In this document: one piece after another, positions 19,977 through 29,697 of the stretch
How the letters are laid out: the number at the start of each line of letters is the position of its first letter
How positions within the stretch are numbered: position 1 is the first letter of the stretch
Notes under the pieces: model-generated
The model's input: the letters and a program-made list of their open reading frames with translations, nothing else
Told to the model about the DNA's origin: nothing
Database searches by the model: none
Virus record (IMG/VR): IMGVR_UViG_3300032294_000447
Span: 1-35,801 of that record
Source: a virus
Reading direction: 5' to 3' (one strand)
Length of the DNA: 35,801 bases
Made by a program: the position numbers and the translations under genes

Positions 19977-20186
19977 CTAATCCTTATCGTCATCCTCATC
20001 AAGATTAAAGCCGGAACCCCATTCATCGTCCGACATCTTCAGCTTGATGGCCTCCAGCTTCAAAGCCCTATCAATCACCTTCATCTTCTCAGTAATGCTT
20101 GCCATGCTGTCATTCATCACCGACTTCAAGGTACTCGAAATCGCATCCTCTAGGTCAGGATTTATCCCCTTGCTTTTCTTAGCCAC
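19977..20186 (-). CDS. Acidic 69-residue protein with GTG start
   Basis: It starts with GTG at 20186, overlapping the preceding stop (GTGGCTAA). The product is helical with [20 protein letters not shown] and ends in an acidic patch (LDEDDDKD). It resembles small helical phage proteins of unknown role; a packaging or assembly function is a guess. Confidence 0.68.
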   Translation of the reverse strand: MAKKSKGINPDLEDAISSTLKSVMNDSMASITEKMKVIDRALKLEAIKLKMSDDEWGSGFNLDEDDDKD

Positions 20187-20328
20187 GCTTGCCTCGCTTA
20201 CCCTTCTTTGCTTTTCTTGCAACTGACAACGCGATTGCAACCGCCTGTTTCTGCGGTCTGCCGCGCTTTATCTCACGACGGATGTTCTTACTAATGGTCT
20301 TTTGGCTATAGCCTTTAGTCAACGGCAT
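20179..20328 (-). CDS. 49-residue basic protein ([16 protein letters not shown] type)
   Basis: ATG at 20328 to TAA at 20179. The start [20 protein letters not shown] is one I recognise from small basic proteins in many phages. It is Lys/Arg-rich and helix-prone with no known function. It is located just downstream of the 772-residue internal protein. Confidence 0.72.
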   Translation of the reverse strand: MPLTKGYSQKTISKNIRREIKRGRPQKQAVAIALSVARKAKKGKRGKRG

Positions 20329-20332
20329 ATCA

Positions 20333-22651
20333 TCACCTTGGTTCCATTGAAGTAACTTGGCCTTTGCCGGTCAAATAATCGTAACCAGACGAACCAGCTC
20401 TATATACGCCGGGAGCCGCATAACCGGTAATTGCATTGCGTAATAGACGTTGAGACAAACTCAACTTTTGTTCTTCATTTATAACTACTTTAGCTATTTC
20501 ATCAAGCTGCGATTGCAACTGAGAAATCTTTGCTTCATCCATCAAACCAGTACGGCGTAAGGCTGGCGCAACATTCTCTCTAAACGTAATGCCTGCGCTT
20601 CTCATGCCTGTAGAAGCACGGTCAGCCATGATTTGACTAACAGCGTCTGCCAGCGTTTCCTTACCTTTTGCTGACTTGCTAATTACAGGCGCAATGGCAT
20701 TCCATGTTTCTCTGTCGCCAGACAAAATCATGTTCTTAACTTGTAACGGCGCTTCTTTTGAGCCAATCAAACGGTCAACCATTTTCTCGGCTTCTTTTGT
20801 AATCTTTGCAGCCTCTTTCCCCGCAACTTTTTCAACAACCTCGCCCTCAGCGCCAGCCATCTTGCCGCGCTGCTCAATGCCCTTCTGAACTTTTGCGCTT
20901 CTTGCAGCAAACCCTTCCGCACGTTCTAGAGCATTTAAATAAGAACTAACTTTTGCATTAACTTCAGGCAATGCCTTGAGCCAATCAGAATTAGAGTTAG
21001 CCCATCGACGAACCGCAGTAGCGTCTTTTAGATTACGCAACTGATTAGCAGCAAAGTTGCTTGCCTCTGTTGTAACAAACGCTCTGTCACCAGTTAAATC
21101 AATCAAATCTTTGACGCTCTGCTCACTCTTGAAATAATCTTTCGGCAAAGACTGTGCGTCGGTCTTGTAGCGTGTGGCATCAAACCGGTCTAGCGCAGTT
21201 GCTCTTTCACCAGCCTTTGATTTGTATTTTTCTAACAAGCGAGATGCCATTTCATAATCACGCTGCAATACATCTTGCGCGTCACCCGCAAACTTGGACT
21301 GTATCTCGCTAATCTTTCCGTAATACTTTTCTGCTAACTTTGTTCCAATCGCAGAATATCCTTCAACCTCTTTTCCAAAAGCAGCATCACCTAAACGACG
21401 ACGAACATCATCAAGCGCCTGAAACGATGTCGGGAAAGTTTTGAACGCCGTTGGTTTTCCCGCTGCATCAAAAGCTGTCGCAACACGCCTTGCTGTAATC
21501 GCGTCATAAATGTTTTGGTAAACCTGCAACACGCCTCTCTCTGTTACTGGCGCTGTCTTTTGTTGTTGAGCTGTTTGACCAATCAACAACTTATTTCTAA
21601 GGTCAGTAATTAAAGATTTGTACTCCGGCAACGAATCAACCAAGATGCCTTTGCTTTCTTTCTCGGCAACTGCGGCATCCCTGATTGCTTCTTGTTGTTT
21701 GTATGCTTGAGAACGCTGAACCGACTCTGTGCTAAACCGGTTTACGATTCTCTCTCTAATGGTATTGCCGATAGATGATGTTTCTTGTGATGGGTCGCCG
21801 ACTCTACTAATCTTAGATTTGGCTTCATCAATCAGTTGCTTGCCAGAAGCACCGACATCTTCAGCAAGGCCAGCCGCTTGCATAGCTTTGCGCTTTTGCT
21901 CCAAGCCAGCAGCCGTTCCAGCGCGTTCTACGCCACCAGCGCGTTGAGCCGCCTCAGCAGCAACCCGTTCTGCTTCTGCGTTCAAATCAGCGAAAATCTT
22001 TTCTTGAGGAACGCCAGCTTTTGTTTTGCCGCGAATGTCACTAATTTGTTTTTCGATAAACGCTCTTTGACTTGGCGTAAGTTTAGCCTCGTCAACGCCT
22101 AAATCTTTGGCAACGGCGCTAATAGCACCAGCGGTGTTAAGTCCTAATAAACCTTGAAACCCTTTTCTGATTGCAAAGGTAGCGGCGTTAGCAAACTCTG
22201 GAACAACGATTGCCCCACCAAATCTGATGGCCTCTACAGTTGCCGGAGAAGCACCCATAGCTTCCGCTGTTTCACCCGCTGCCCCGCTACCAAATCCACC
22301 AAGCGCACCAAGACCAGCTTGAGCCAAGCGTTGACCCCGCATAGCTTGACCAGTAGAGAACAAAAACGGGGCCGCTGGAGCCGTTAATGGAAAAGCAGCC
22401 GCAGCACCACCGGCAAGCGTAAACAATTCTGGCGCTGCCGCACCAACCGCTGCACCCATACCTGTTTCCGCAGCAACCTTTTTTGCTCGACCAAAAAAAT
22501 CATCTTTTGGTTCTTCTTTTAAATCTAACTTCGGAGCTTTGTCACGGGTTGCGCCAGACGGCAACGGTGGCGCATCCATCGTAGCGCCTTCAGGCAATGG
22601 GGGCATATCCATAGTTGCCCCTGCTGGCAATGGTGGAAGTGGTTCAGCCAT
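20333..22651 (-). CDS. Large internal virion (ejection-type) protein
   Basis: The product has 772 residues. The N-terminus has three Pro-rich repeats of the form PPLPxGATMD (residues 5-36). A Gly/Ala-rich hydrophobic region follows (about 60-140, including [20 protein letters not shown]), then long charged helices with coiled-coil character and repeated Lys/Glu/Ala patterns. Large helix-rich proteins of this sort in the tail part of podovirus late operons are typically ejected into the host to make a DNA channel. No lytic-transglycosylase motif is visible. Role inferred from position and composition. Confidence 0.7.
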   Translation of the reverse strand: MAEPLPPLPAGATMDMPPLPEGATMDAPPLPSGATRDKAPKLDLKEEPKDDFFGRAKKVAAETGMGAAVGAAAPELFTLAGGAAAAFPLTAPAAPFLFSTGQAMRGQRLAQAGLGALGGFGSGAAGETAEAMGASPATVEAIRFGGAIVVPEFANAATFAIRKGFQGLLGLNTAGAISAVAKDLGVDEAKLTPSQRAFIEKQISDIRGKTKAGVPQEKIFADLNAEAERVAAEAAQRAGGVERAGTAAGLEQKRKAMQAAGLAEDVGASGKQLIDEAKSKISRVGDPSQETSSIGNTIRERIVNRFSTESVQRSQAYKQQEAIRDAAVAEKESKGILVDSLPEYKSLITDLRNKLLIGQTAQQQKTAPVTERGVLQVYQNIYDAITARRVATAFDAAGKPTAFKTFPTSFQALDDVRRRLGDAAFGKEVEGYSAIGTKLAEKYYGKISEIQSKFAGDAQDVLQRDYEMASRLLEKYKSKAGERATALDRFDATRYKTDAQSLPKDYFKSEQSVKDLIDLTGDRAFVTTEASNFAANQLRNLKDATAVRRWANSNSDWLKALPEVNAKVSSYLNALERAEGFAARSAKVQKGIEQRGKMAGAEGEVVEKVAGKEAAKITKEAEKMVDRLIGSKEAPLQVKNMILSGDRETWNAIAPVISKSAKGKETLADAVSQIMADRASTGMRSAGITFRENVAPALRRTGLMDEAKISQLQSQLDEIAKVVINEEQKLSLSQRLLRNAITGYAAPGVYRAGSSGYDYLTGKGQVTSMEPR

Positions 22652-24288
22652 TATTTAGCCTCCGTCCCATCATCTTCAAATACCCATTTGTTGCCGCGAG
22701 GCACAATCGCTCTACCTCTTAGAAATGCGCGATTCGCCGATGGCGTTGAAGCCGCATTGCCAGAATCAACCGGTAAATTTATGTCGCCTCTAGGAGTTGC
22801 CAATTCTTCAAATTGTTTATTGATGGTTTGTCGAGAACCTCTGGTTGCATCCAAAACATCGTTAACATTGTATGGAATAGCCTTGTTAACAGCGTTCATG
22901 TAATTGTTAACTTTGCCAGCCATCTTGTCAGACGAACCCGGATGCGCCTCAAACACATCCGCAAAAATACCAAGTTCTTGTTTGAATCGGGCCAAGAATA
23001 AAGCTGAGGTCGCAGCAGAATCACCAGCTCTTGGTAATTGCTGTTTGTACGCTTCAATCGCGTGTTTAGCGCCAGAGTTTGCGTAACCACCGCCCAAAGT
23101 TCTAGCCATGTTTTGGTCAAGACCGGCTACTAATTGAGCAAACATACGCTCATCTTGGCTAGTCATCTTCCTACCTAATGCTGCCGTTAAGCCTTGCTTT
23201 AGCGAATCACCAGATTTACCAGCCAACTCTGCAAAATTGCCCATAACGGTATCTCTAGGCATATTTGTAATGTTGACCAAATCTTGAGCCGCTTGGCTAA
23301 ACGCTTCAGCCATATTGAAAGCATATCGAGTGTTTGCTGCGCTTCCCTGACCCCTTGGTTGGGATGCTCTAATTTCAGCCAAGCGCTCTCTATGGTCCAT
23401 GTCTCTGCGACTGCGCCTTTCAGCAGCCGCCTCTCTATCTCTAGCCAATTTATCTTGTTGAGCAAATTGAGCTAATTGTCTTTTTTCAGCAGCCTCATCT
23501 TTTTTAGATTGAATTCTTTCTTGAGAAGCCAACTTTTCTGTTTCTTTAAAGTCTTTCTTGATGCCATCTAAGAAATTGACATATCGCTCAATGCCCTGTT
23601 TCTCAAGAATCTGCTTGCCAACCTGACCGCCTAACTTTGCAGCCGACTGACCTGCCAAGGCTTGCGCTTCCTCTCGGTTGTAAGCAAGTGTCTTGTAAGC
23701 ACGGTCTGCATCTTTATAAGCGTCATCAAGAACGGCTTTTACTCTAGCCATGTTCTTGTCAAACTCAACCTTCTCTCGCTCCCACAAGTCTTTACGACCT
23801 TGTTGCCATCCCTTCAGCATCCCGTTCATGCTGACCAAGGTGTTCATCGCTGACATCTTGCCTTCACCACCCATGCCCGTGCCGACCAACCCAATCAAGC
23901 TAAACAGGGTTGCCATGCTTTGCACGTTCTCTTGCGTCGGATGAAACTGTGGATGAGGAAACCGCTGACGAATAGTGTCAAGGCCAGCCTCAATGTCCTG
24001 CGCTCCCTCTCTGGTCTGACGCGCTATATCGGCTTCAGCACCAGCCTGAAACTGTTGCGTTGCCAACTGTGCAGCACCAATGTCTTGCTCTGCCTTTTCT
24101 AGCCTTCCTAGCTGCCGACCTTGTTCTGCGCCAACTTCTTCAGACGTTTTGAACTTTTTTCCGCTTTCTTCAAAACTTCCAACAGACGGAATCGGCCCCA
24201 ACTCCGTTTTGAATCCAGCCAAGTCAGGCGCTGCTGGCAAACTAAACGCCTTCGGTCTAGTCGTCAGAGCTTTTGTTTCTTCAGCCAT
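22651..24288 (-). CDS. Helical virion-associated protein
   Basis: The product has 545 residues, starting MAEETKALTTRPKAFSL. Residues about 60-330 are Gln/Glu/Lys/Arg-rich with coiled-coil character (QAGAEADIARQTREGAQDIE, AEKRQLAQFAQQDKLARDR), and the C-terminal half is mixed. TAATG coupling joins it to both neighbours. It is likely an internal or tail-associated protein in the ejection set. Confidence 0.68.
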   Translation of the reverse strand: MAEETKALTTRPKAFSLPAAPDLAGFKTELGPIPSVGSFEESGKKFKTSEEVGAEQGRQLGRLEKAEQDIGAAQLATQQFQAGAEADIARQTREGAQDIEAGLDTIRQRFPHPQFHPTQENVQSMATLFSLIGLVGTGMGGEGKMSAMNTLVSMNGMLKGWQQGRKDLWEREKVEFDKNMARVKAVLDDAYKDADRAYKTLAYNREEAQALAGQSAAKLGGQVGKQILEKQGIERYVNFLDGIKKDFKETEKLASQERIQSKKDEAAEKRQLAQFAQQDKLARDREAAAERRSRRDMDHRERLAEIRASQPRGQGSAANTRYAFNMAEAFSQAAQDLVNITNMPRDTVMGNFAELAGKSGDSLKQGLTAALGRKMTSQDERMFAQLVAGLDQNMARTLGGGYANSGAKHAIEAYKQQLPRAGDSAATSALFLARFKQELGIFADVFEAHPGSSDKMAGKVNNYMNAVNKAIPYNVNDVLDATRGSRQTINKQFEELATPRGDINLPVDSGNAASTPSANRAFLRGRAIVPRGNKWVFEDDGTEAK

Positions 24289-25376
24289 TAGACTCTCCTA
24301 ACTTGTTGAGTTCCGGGTACGCCGCCTGATGCGAATTGAGCAAGGTTAGTGTAGAAGTTTTGATTTGCTTCAAGCAACTGTCTATCAAGCTGCATACCAG
24401 TTCTGATAGCGCCCAATGCAATCTGGTCGCCAATCTGCGACACCTGCAAGCCGTAGTTAAACTGATTCTGCAACAAGTTATTGCGGAACATCTCTAGTTG
24501 AGCCTGTGCTTGTGCTGCACCGACACCACCCCTAGTCTCAACACCTTGCGCTAACTGTGCGCGAAGGGCTTGGAAAGCCTGTGCAGACTGCGGAGTCATT
24601 TCACCGGATTGTGCTTGACGCTGCAACTCCGAACCCATCTGCTTGTATGGGTCGCCTAACGCTCTCTGCTCTGCCACAGACTGCTCACGCTGACGTTGCG
24701 CCTCTTGCATAGCGCGTCTGCCCTGCACAGCGCCGAATGCCGCCGTGCCAAGTCTCAAGGCTTCAGAAGGACTGACGTTTTCTTTGAGATATTCAAAAGC
24801 ACTCTTGGCTGGCCCAACCAACGCTCTGTCTACTAAGCTAGGTTGTGCTGGCATTTCGACATTTTGGAAAGGATAAGTGTCGGGAGCAACTACAGGCGCT
24901 GGACTGAAACCTGTTGGGTTGTAGTAAGTGTCAGCAAATTGGCGAGATGAAGTTTGCGCTGGTGTATCAAACTCAATCGGCGCAGGGCTGTAATTGATAT
25001 TTGCTGGAGAAGCAAAACTCTGGTCTGGCATAGACCGAGGCATAGCAAAAGAATAACTCGGTTCTAACTGAGCCGCTTCTTGCGCTACGTTAATCGGCTG
25101 TCTAGTTCCATAGCCACCCGTTCTAATATCAGGCGCATCAAAATCAGCGTAATCGCTAAATTTAAAGTCGCCGTCATAGAACTCTAGCAAGCCGGTATCA
25201 GGGTTGACTGTGCCAGCGCCACCAGAATCTTTCAGAAGCGCAGCCTCTTTCGGCGTAATGTGTGCAAGCATCGTGTCACCACCACGACCTTTTTTAGATA
25301 GCATCTTCGCTATCTCTTTCAGGTCGCTAGTTTCCTGAATGCTTGCCTTTAACAGTTTTGCAATTTGCTTTGCCAT
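24288..25376 (-). CDS. Helical virion-associated protein (362 residues)
   Basis: The product starts MAKQIAKLLKASIQETSDLK, has a Pro/Asn/Gln-rich middle and a Gln/Ala-rich helical C-terminal half. It directly follows the previous stop, with GGAGG upstream. The genes on either side are also large virion-type genes. No catalytic motif; likely part of the ejection proteins. Confidence 0.68.
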   Translation of the reverse strand: MAKQIAKLLKASIQETSDLKEIAKMLSKKGRGGDTMLAHITPKEAALLKDSGGAGTVNPDTGLLEFYDGDFKFSDYADFDAPDIRTGGYGTRQPINVAQEAAQLEPSYSFAMPRSMPDQSFASPANINYSPAPIEFDTPAQTSSRQFADTYYNPTGFSPAPVVAPDTYPFQNVEMPAQPSLVDRALVGPAKSAFEYLKENVSPSEALRLGTAAFGAVQGRRAMQEAQRQREQSVAEQRALGDPYKQMGSELQRQAQSGEMTPQSAQAFQALRAQLAQGVETRGGVGAAQAQAQLEMFRNNLLQNQFNYGLQVSQIGDQIALGAIRTGMQLDRQLLEANQNFYTNLAQFASGGVPGTQQVRRV

Positions 25377-26465
25377 TTAAGCCTCCGAATTACCCATATA
25401 GCGGAGCGACTCTACGTTCCACCCTGACCTTCTTCCTTCTTCTCTCTCACCACCAAATACCGGCGCACCCGCATCGCCAATCCGTAATGCTTGCGCTAAT
25501 GCCTGTGAACCGGGAGAAGCCTGTGTTAGCGGCGCTCCTAAACGTCTTGTCGCACCAAGTTGTGTCGGAGACTCTGTTGGCGTTTCCGGCTGACCTCTAA
25601 ACAAGTAACCAAAAGCCTCACCCAAAGACTCTCTTAATAAATCTTCTTCTCGCCTTGTTAAAGAAGGCGGCACAAAATCAGGTCTATCTCTGTACACGGA
25701 TGTGCCTGTTTGAATTCCTGACGGGGTAATCAAGCTCTCGCCAGACTGATAAGCAGGTTGAACTCCACCGCTTTCTGTTCCTCTCATTGCACCAGAGGGC
25801 GCAAATGTTGAGCTATATAAAGAACCGATTGGCGTTACTAAGCCCTCGCCGCCACCAGTAGGTACACGATTAGTAAAACCGACCTCGGTTGGCGTATTGG
25901 CAATCGGTTGACCTCTTTGATACTGTCCTTGCGCTGGAACCCGCAACCGTGCTTCACCGGCTTGCTGTGGGCCTTGCGCTGACATCCCTCTCACACCTTC
26001 AATACCCGTTTGAGTCAAACCAGCAGTTGCTGCACCCCTTAAACCAGCTCTCAACGCTTCATCGGGTTCAGCGCCCTGAACTAAAGCGCCAGTAGTTGTC
26101 CCTGCACCGCCACCAGCCGCAGCACCAGCAACCCTGCCCGTTGTGCCACCTATAGAACTACTTACCTTTGAACCAACAGCGCTACCAGCGAAAGTACCAG
26201 CACCAGCAGCAGCACCCGCTTTCAAAATGTCTGAACCAGTAGCATTAGGATTTAACGCAGTTAGCCCCGCGCTAATTGTTGCCGCACCCGCAGCAGCAGC
26301 GGCTGTCCCCGTTAATCCCATAGCACCGCCAATGGCTGTGCCAATAGCAGGATTGATAATTGTGACAACAGCAGCCACAATCGGTGCGTTTTGAACAATA
26401 ACGTCACCAACTTTTCTTACAGCCTTTTCTAATTTTTTTGCTGCTTTTTTTATTGGATTACCCAT
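25377..26465 (-). CDS. Gly/Ala-rich membrane-active-type virion protein
   Basis: The product has 362 residues. After a basic N-terminus, residues about 25-100 are a long Gly/Ala-rich hydrophobic stretch with glycine-zipper spacing (NPAIGTAIGGAMGLTGTAAA and onward), followed by further Gly-rich repeats and an Arg/Pro-rich tail. Such segments can form membrane pores, so a role in DNA ejection through the inner membrane is plausible. There is no signal peptide. Confidence 0.65.
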   Translation of the reverse strand: MGNPIKKAAKKLEKAVRKVGDVIVQNAPIVAAVVTIINPAIGTAIGGAMGLTGTAAAAAGAATISAGLTALNPNATGSDILKAGAAAGAGTFAGSAVGSKVSSSIGGTTGRVAGAAAGGGAGTTTGALVQGAEPDEALRAGLRGAATAGLTQTGIEGVRGMSAQGPQQAGEARLRVPAQGQYQRGQPIANTPTEVGFTNRVPTGGGEGLVTPIGSLYSSTFAPSGAMRGTESGGVQPAYQSGESLITPSGIQTGTSVYRDRPDFVPPSLTRREEDLLRESLGEAFGYLFRGQPETPTESPTQLGATRRLGAPLTQASPGSQALAQALRIGDAGAPVFGGEREEGRRSGWNVESLRYMGNSEA

Positions 26466-26478
26466 GATTGCTCTGCCT

Positions 26479-26817
26479 TCACACTAACTTGGCGGCTGTC
26501 GCTAAGACAGCGAGAACGCCATAATTGATAGTGGGGCCAAATACTCTGTCATCATCTTGGCCTAGCTCTCGAACCTTTTCTAAGAACATCGGGTACAAAC
26601 TTCTGTTGTAAATCGCTAACTCTGCTGCGTTACCCAATTCTTTTATTTCCTGCGCTGACAGCCCCGTTTCTTGCATCATCATCATTGCTACCCGCTTGGC
26701 TTCCGCTACCTTCGGGTTCGACATTGGGTTCAAGTCCTGCTGTAACCCTTGCAACGACGCTTGAGTTTGCTGTTGTGAAAAATCAGATTTTTTTTGGGAC
26801 GGGGAAATCATTTTCAT
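26479..26817 (-). CDS. Small helical late protein
   Basis: The product has 112 residues from ATG 26817, which overlaps the preceding stop as ATGA; an upstream in-frame ATG is less likely. A Gln-rich N-terminus precedes helices including KRVAMMMMQETGLSAQEIKE. Function unknown; likely tail or internal-protein accessory. Confidence 0.68.
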   Translation of the reverse strand: MKMISPSQKKSDFSQQQTQASLQGLQQDLNPMSNPKVAEAKRVAMMMMQETGLSAQEIKELGNAAELAIYNRSLYPMFLEKVRELGQDDDRVFGPTINYGVLAVLATAAKLV

Positions 26818-27152
26818 AGTCCTAAAGAAGCCACGATTTGTTCGTGAATGTACAAATGGCTGGCTAACCAATCGTAAAAATCCGATTCATTGTTGAAATC
26901 AACGTCTAACAAATTGAACGGATTGTTCAAATCTAACAGTCCAGCAAACGCTTGATGCTCGACCTGATGAGCCTGTAACCAGTCATCTAGGTTGCTTATT
27001 TCAGCGTCTATAAGGGGATAAATAGGCACTACAAAGTTGCTATCCATCAAAACCTGCTGAAATAGCCGGTGTTGCATCCCGTTTTCAAACAAAAACTCGC
27101 TCAATGAGTCGTTATCACCGAACTCAACCATTGAAAGCGTGTTCATGTTCAT
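26814..27152 (-). CDS. Acidic late protein
   Basis: The product has 112 residues, acidic and helical (many Asp, Leu, Glu) with an NNPFNLLDVDFN core. It is coupled by TAATG to the small membrane protein before it. No family recognised. Confidence 0.66.
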   Translation of the reverse strand: MNMNTLSMVEFGDNDSLSEFLFENGMQHRLFQQVLMDSNFVVPIYPLIDAEISNLDDWLQAHQVEHQAFAGLLDLNNPFNLLDVDFNNESDFYDWLASHLYIHEQIVASLGL

Positions 27153-27361
27153 TATTTGTCTGCCTTACTTTCTAATTTGTCAAAAATCTTACCCAACATC
27201 CCTTTGATTTCGTTGATGTCGTTCTTGTAATCATCTTTGCTCAAATAAACGTGCGGCAACTCACGAATGTCATCATCAATACGATTCAACATCCGAGTAA
27301 TGTTGTTTAACGTCCAGCCTCCGAAGAAAGCTGCTACGCCAACGACTAAGTTAAATAACAT
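27152..27361 (-). CDS. Small membrane-anchored protein
   Basis: I chose ATG 27361 with GGAAGG before it. The product has 69 residues: one hydrophobic span (MLFNLVVGVAAFFGGWTLNN) followed by a charged helix (MLNRIDDDIRELPHVYLSKD). It resembles small phage proteins with one membrane anchor, such as i-spanin- or antiholin-like proteins, though it lies away from the endolysin. Confidence 0.62.
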   Translation of the reverse strand: MLFNLVVGVAAFFGGWTLNNITRMLNRIDDDIRELPHVYLSKDDYKNDINEIKGMLGKIFDKLESKADK

Positions 27362-27374
27362 TTGGCCTTCCAAT

Positions 27375-27965
27375 TTACACTCCGTAGTAAGGAATCTTCT
27401 TGTTAGTACCGTTAATGCTAATTGTGATGTAACCCTCCGGCACAAGCGGCAAACTAGAGGTCGCAAACGTCGCATTGGCTGACGTAGTTGCACTTATGTT
27501 GGCATTGCTTAATGTTGCAGCGTTAATCGTGACGCTATTGATAGTGCCGCCAGTAATCGTCACATTATTCGCATTTTGCTGCGACATCGTGCCGTAACCG
27601 GTCTGCTTCATCGAACCAAAAGTGTCAAACGTGCCGTCGGTTGTCCAAGTGTCACCAACATTTAATGTCACTTTGTAAAGTGTTCGTAGCGTACCGTTGT
27701 TGTTGTAGCTGATAGTTACCGTAACCGCAGCCGTATCCTTGTTCTCAACGGTAATAGACTTAATAGTGCGTCGTGTAGAGGCCGCTGGAGCCGCAACAAG
27801 CGTTACCTCACTTGTCCCGTTAAGTGCGCCGTCATTAGCACCCTCTGTAAAGTTTGTGCCGTTGTTGTCGCCGTAAGCGGCAGTAAAATCAGGGTTTGTT
27901 GTTGCTGCCGACCCTGACATGGTGGCAACAATCGATTTTGTGGTTGCGTCGAGTATGAGATTCAT
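27375..27965 (-). CDS. Beta-rich virion protein with fibre-like end
   Basis: The product has 196 residues, Thr/Asn/Ser/Gly-rich. It starts MNLILDATTKSIVATMSGSA, has Ig-like patches (TVENKDTAAVTVTISYNNNG) and a C-terminal fibre-like NVTITGGTINSVTINAATLS repeat. It follows the repeat fibre in the operon. Likely a tail or fibre component. Confidence 0.7.
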   Translation of the reverse strand: MNLILDATTKSIVATMSGSAATTNPDFTAAYGDNNGTNFTEGANDGALNGTSEVTLVAAPAASTRRTIKSITVENKDTAAVTVTISYNNNGTLRTLYKVTLNVGDTWTTDGTFDTFGSMKQTGYGTMSQQNANNVTITGGTINSVTINAATLSNANISATTSANATFATSSLPLVPEGYITISINGTNKKIPYYGV

Positions 27966-27974
27966 GTCGTCCTC

Positions 27975-29006
27975 TTAACTGATAAACCAAGCGTAGGCGT
28001 ATGCCGTATTTGCGCTGACGTTGCCGCCGCCACCACCTGTAATTGTTACATTCGATACCGCAGTAATCCGACCTTGCGCGTCCACCGTAATCTGCGCTAC
28101 TTGCGTATTGCTACCGTAGGTTCCCGCATTTGCTGTCGTATTGGCAAGACTAATCGTGACATTGCTTGCCAGATTGCCGCCACCTGTTAAACCCGTACCT
28201 GCCGTAATCGTTGTCGTATTTACGACAGCCCCCGACACGTTGGCAACCGCTATGTCAATCGCTACATTGGCAGCACTTGTTAGCCTTCCCTGTGCGTCAA
28301 CCGTGAACTGCCCCACAGAGGCGGCTGTGCCGTAATTTCCAGCCGCTACCGCTGTGTTTGCTAGAGCCAGCGTTACGTTGCTTGACAGGTTTCCACCACC
28401 AGACAAGCCTGTGCCAGCCAAGACGCTGACGGTATTTGCAACGCCGCCAGTAACATTGGCAATAGGTACGTTTGTCAGGGAAACCGTCACATTGCCCGTC
28501 AAAGCCCCGCCACCTGTCAATAAACCGGCAGCTAGGACGTTGACCGTGTTGGAAACAGCTCCCGCAACATTAGCCACAGCAATATTGATAGCCACATTTC
28601 CTGCGGCTGTCAGTTGACCCTGTTGGTTGACCGTAAACGTGGCTACGTTGGAAGCGTCGCCATAAGACCCCGTTGTAACCGCTGTGTTGGCTATGCTGAT
28701 AGTGCCGGTCGATGTGACAGGGCCACCCGTCAAGCCGGTTCCGGTGTTGACCTGCGTTACCGTACCAGTACCACCGACATCAATCGTGACGTTACTCGCA
28801 GAAGTAATGCGCCCCTGCGCGTCAATAACAATTTGTGGAACAACAACATTGCTTCCGTAAGTTCCAGCCGTAACAGTCGTGTTTGCAAGTCGAATGGTTC
28901 CGCTGGTCGTAATTGGGCCACCGGTCAGTCCAGTACCCGTATTGACTTGGGTTACTGTGCCTGACGCATTACCTCCACCCCCTACACCACCAGCTACCTT
29001 TAGCAT
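27975..29006 (-). CDS. Repeat-containing tail fibre protein
   Basis: The product has 343 residues and is built of imperfect repeats of about 70 residues. Each has the pattern GTGLTGG ... GTIxLANT ... AGxYG ... VDAQGRITSAxNVxI, with about four to five units. The Asn/Gly/Thr/Val-rich composition is typical of phage fibre shafts. It ends AYAYAWFIS. It should be a tail fibre or fibre-associated protein. Variation among the repeats points to duplication. Confidence 0.78.
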   Translation of the reverse strand: MLKVAGGVGGGGNASGTVTQVNTGTGLTGGPITTSGTIRLANTTVTAGTYGSNVVVPQIVIDAQGRITSASNVTIDVGGTGTVTQVNTGTGLTGGPVTSTGTISIANTAVTTGSYGDASNVATFTVNQQGQLTAAGNVAINIAVANVAGAVSNTVNVLAAGLLTGGGALTGNVTVSLTNVPIANVTGGVANTVSVLAGTGLSGGGNLSSNVTLALANTAVAAGNYGTAASVGQFTVDAQGRLTSAANVAIDIAVANVSGAVVNTTTITAGTGLTGGGNLASNVTISLANTTANAGTYGSNTQVAQITVDAQGRITAVSNVTITGGGGGNVSANTAYAYAWFIS

Positions 29007-29015
29007 GACTGCTCC

Positions 29016-29345
29016 TTACAGGCCATCGCCCGGAGTAATGTATATCGTTGCCGAGCCACTTGACGTTATGCCCGTAAAGTACGCATTCGGCACAAACGTC
29101 AAAATCTCATCTGTATTTGGCAATAACGGAAATGCAGTCTGGCTACTGGTAACTATTACTGCATTATTGCTTGCTTGAGAAGCTGTGCTACCATAACCAA
29201 GAAATACAATGTCTGTGCCAGCGTTAATCACACGATATTGATTACCGCCAAGCGTTGTGGATGCGCATTGAACCGGCGTAGGCGCTGTGGTATCTGCAAT
29301 AAACGCAACCGTGTTACCAGTTTTGGTAAAAGCATTAAGCCCCAT
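29016..29345 (-). CDS. Small virion protein ending YITPGDGL
   Basis: The product has 109 residues from ATG 29345, with GGGAGG before it and an 11-base overlap with the preceding gene. It is beta-rich and ends IYITPGDGL, like the 114-residue protein at 19167-19511 that ends VYVTPGEGL. The pair is probably a duplicated virion component. Confidence 0.72.
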   Translation of the reverse strand: MGLNAFTKTGNTVAFIADTTAPTPVQCASTTLGGNQYRVINAGTDIVFLGYGSTASQASNNAVIVTSSQTAFPLLPNTDEILTFVPNAYFTGITSSGSATIYITPGDGL

Positions 29346-29697
29346 CTTGAGCCTCCCATGCTTGGTTAGCTTCATCCCATGAGTACCTGCCGCCGTCAGT
29401 TGGCATCGCTACAGGCGGTTGCCAATTAGCGTCATCGTCTAATGTCCATGACGGGTAAGGCTGCGGTGGAATGAAGGCATCGCGCACCGAGTTGTAGGTG
29501 TAGCCGATGCCAGCGTAGTGCTTGCGAATGCTGCCGTTGTAGCTGGTCTGCTTCCAGTTGCCACCAAACAGCCGCTCACAGAATGCAGCACCAATGTGTT
29601 CTTTCTCGACACCGTTGGCATCAGCCGTGTCTTTGTTATCCACCACAATGACGCGCAACACCACATTGTTTGCGTCGAGTTCAGCGAAGTGCGCCAT
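29335..29697 (-). CDS. Small phage protein MAHFAELDANNVVLRVIVVD type
   Basis: The product has 120 residues with the recognisable start MAHFAELDANNVVLRVIVVD, a Trp/Pro/Tyr-rich middle and the tail EANQAWEAQDGA. I know such proteins as short virion-associated ones in marine and freshwater phages. It lies between the oxygenase and the small virion protein. Confidence 0.72.
   Translation of the reverse strand: MAHFAELDANNVVLRVIVVDNKDTADANGVEKEHIGAAFCERLFGGNWKQTSYNGSIRKHYAGIGYTYNSVRDAFIPPQPYPSWTLDDDANWQPPVAMPTDGGRYSWDEANQAWEAQDGA

Noticed and set aside
28141-28964. Plus-strand frames opposite the repeat fibre gene
   Set aside because: Their periodic sequence mirrors the repeats of the real minus-strand gene and they lack ribosome sites.
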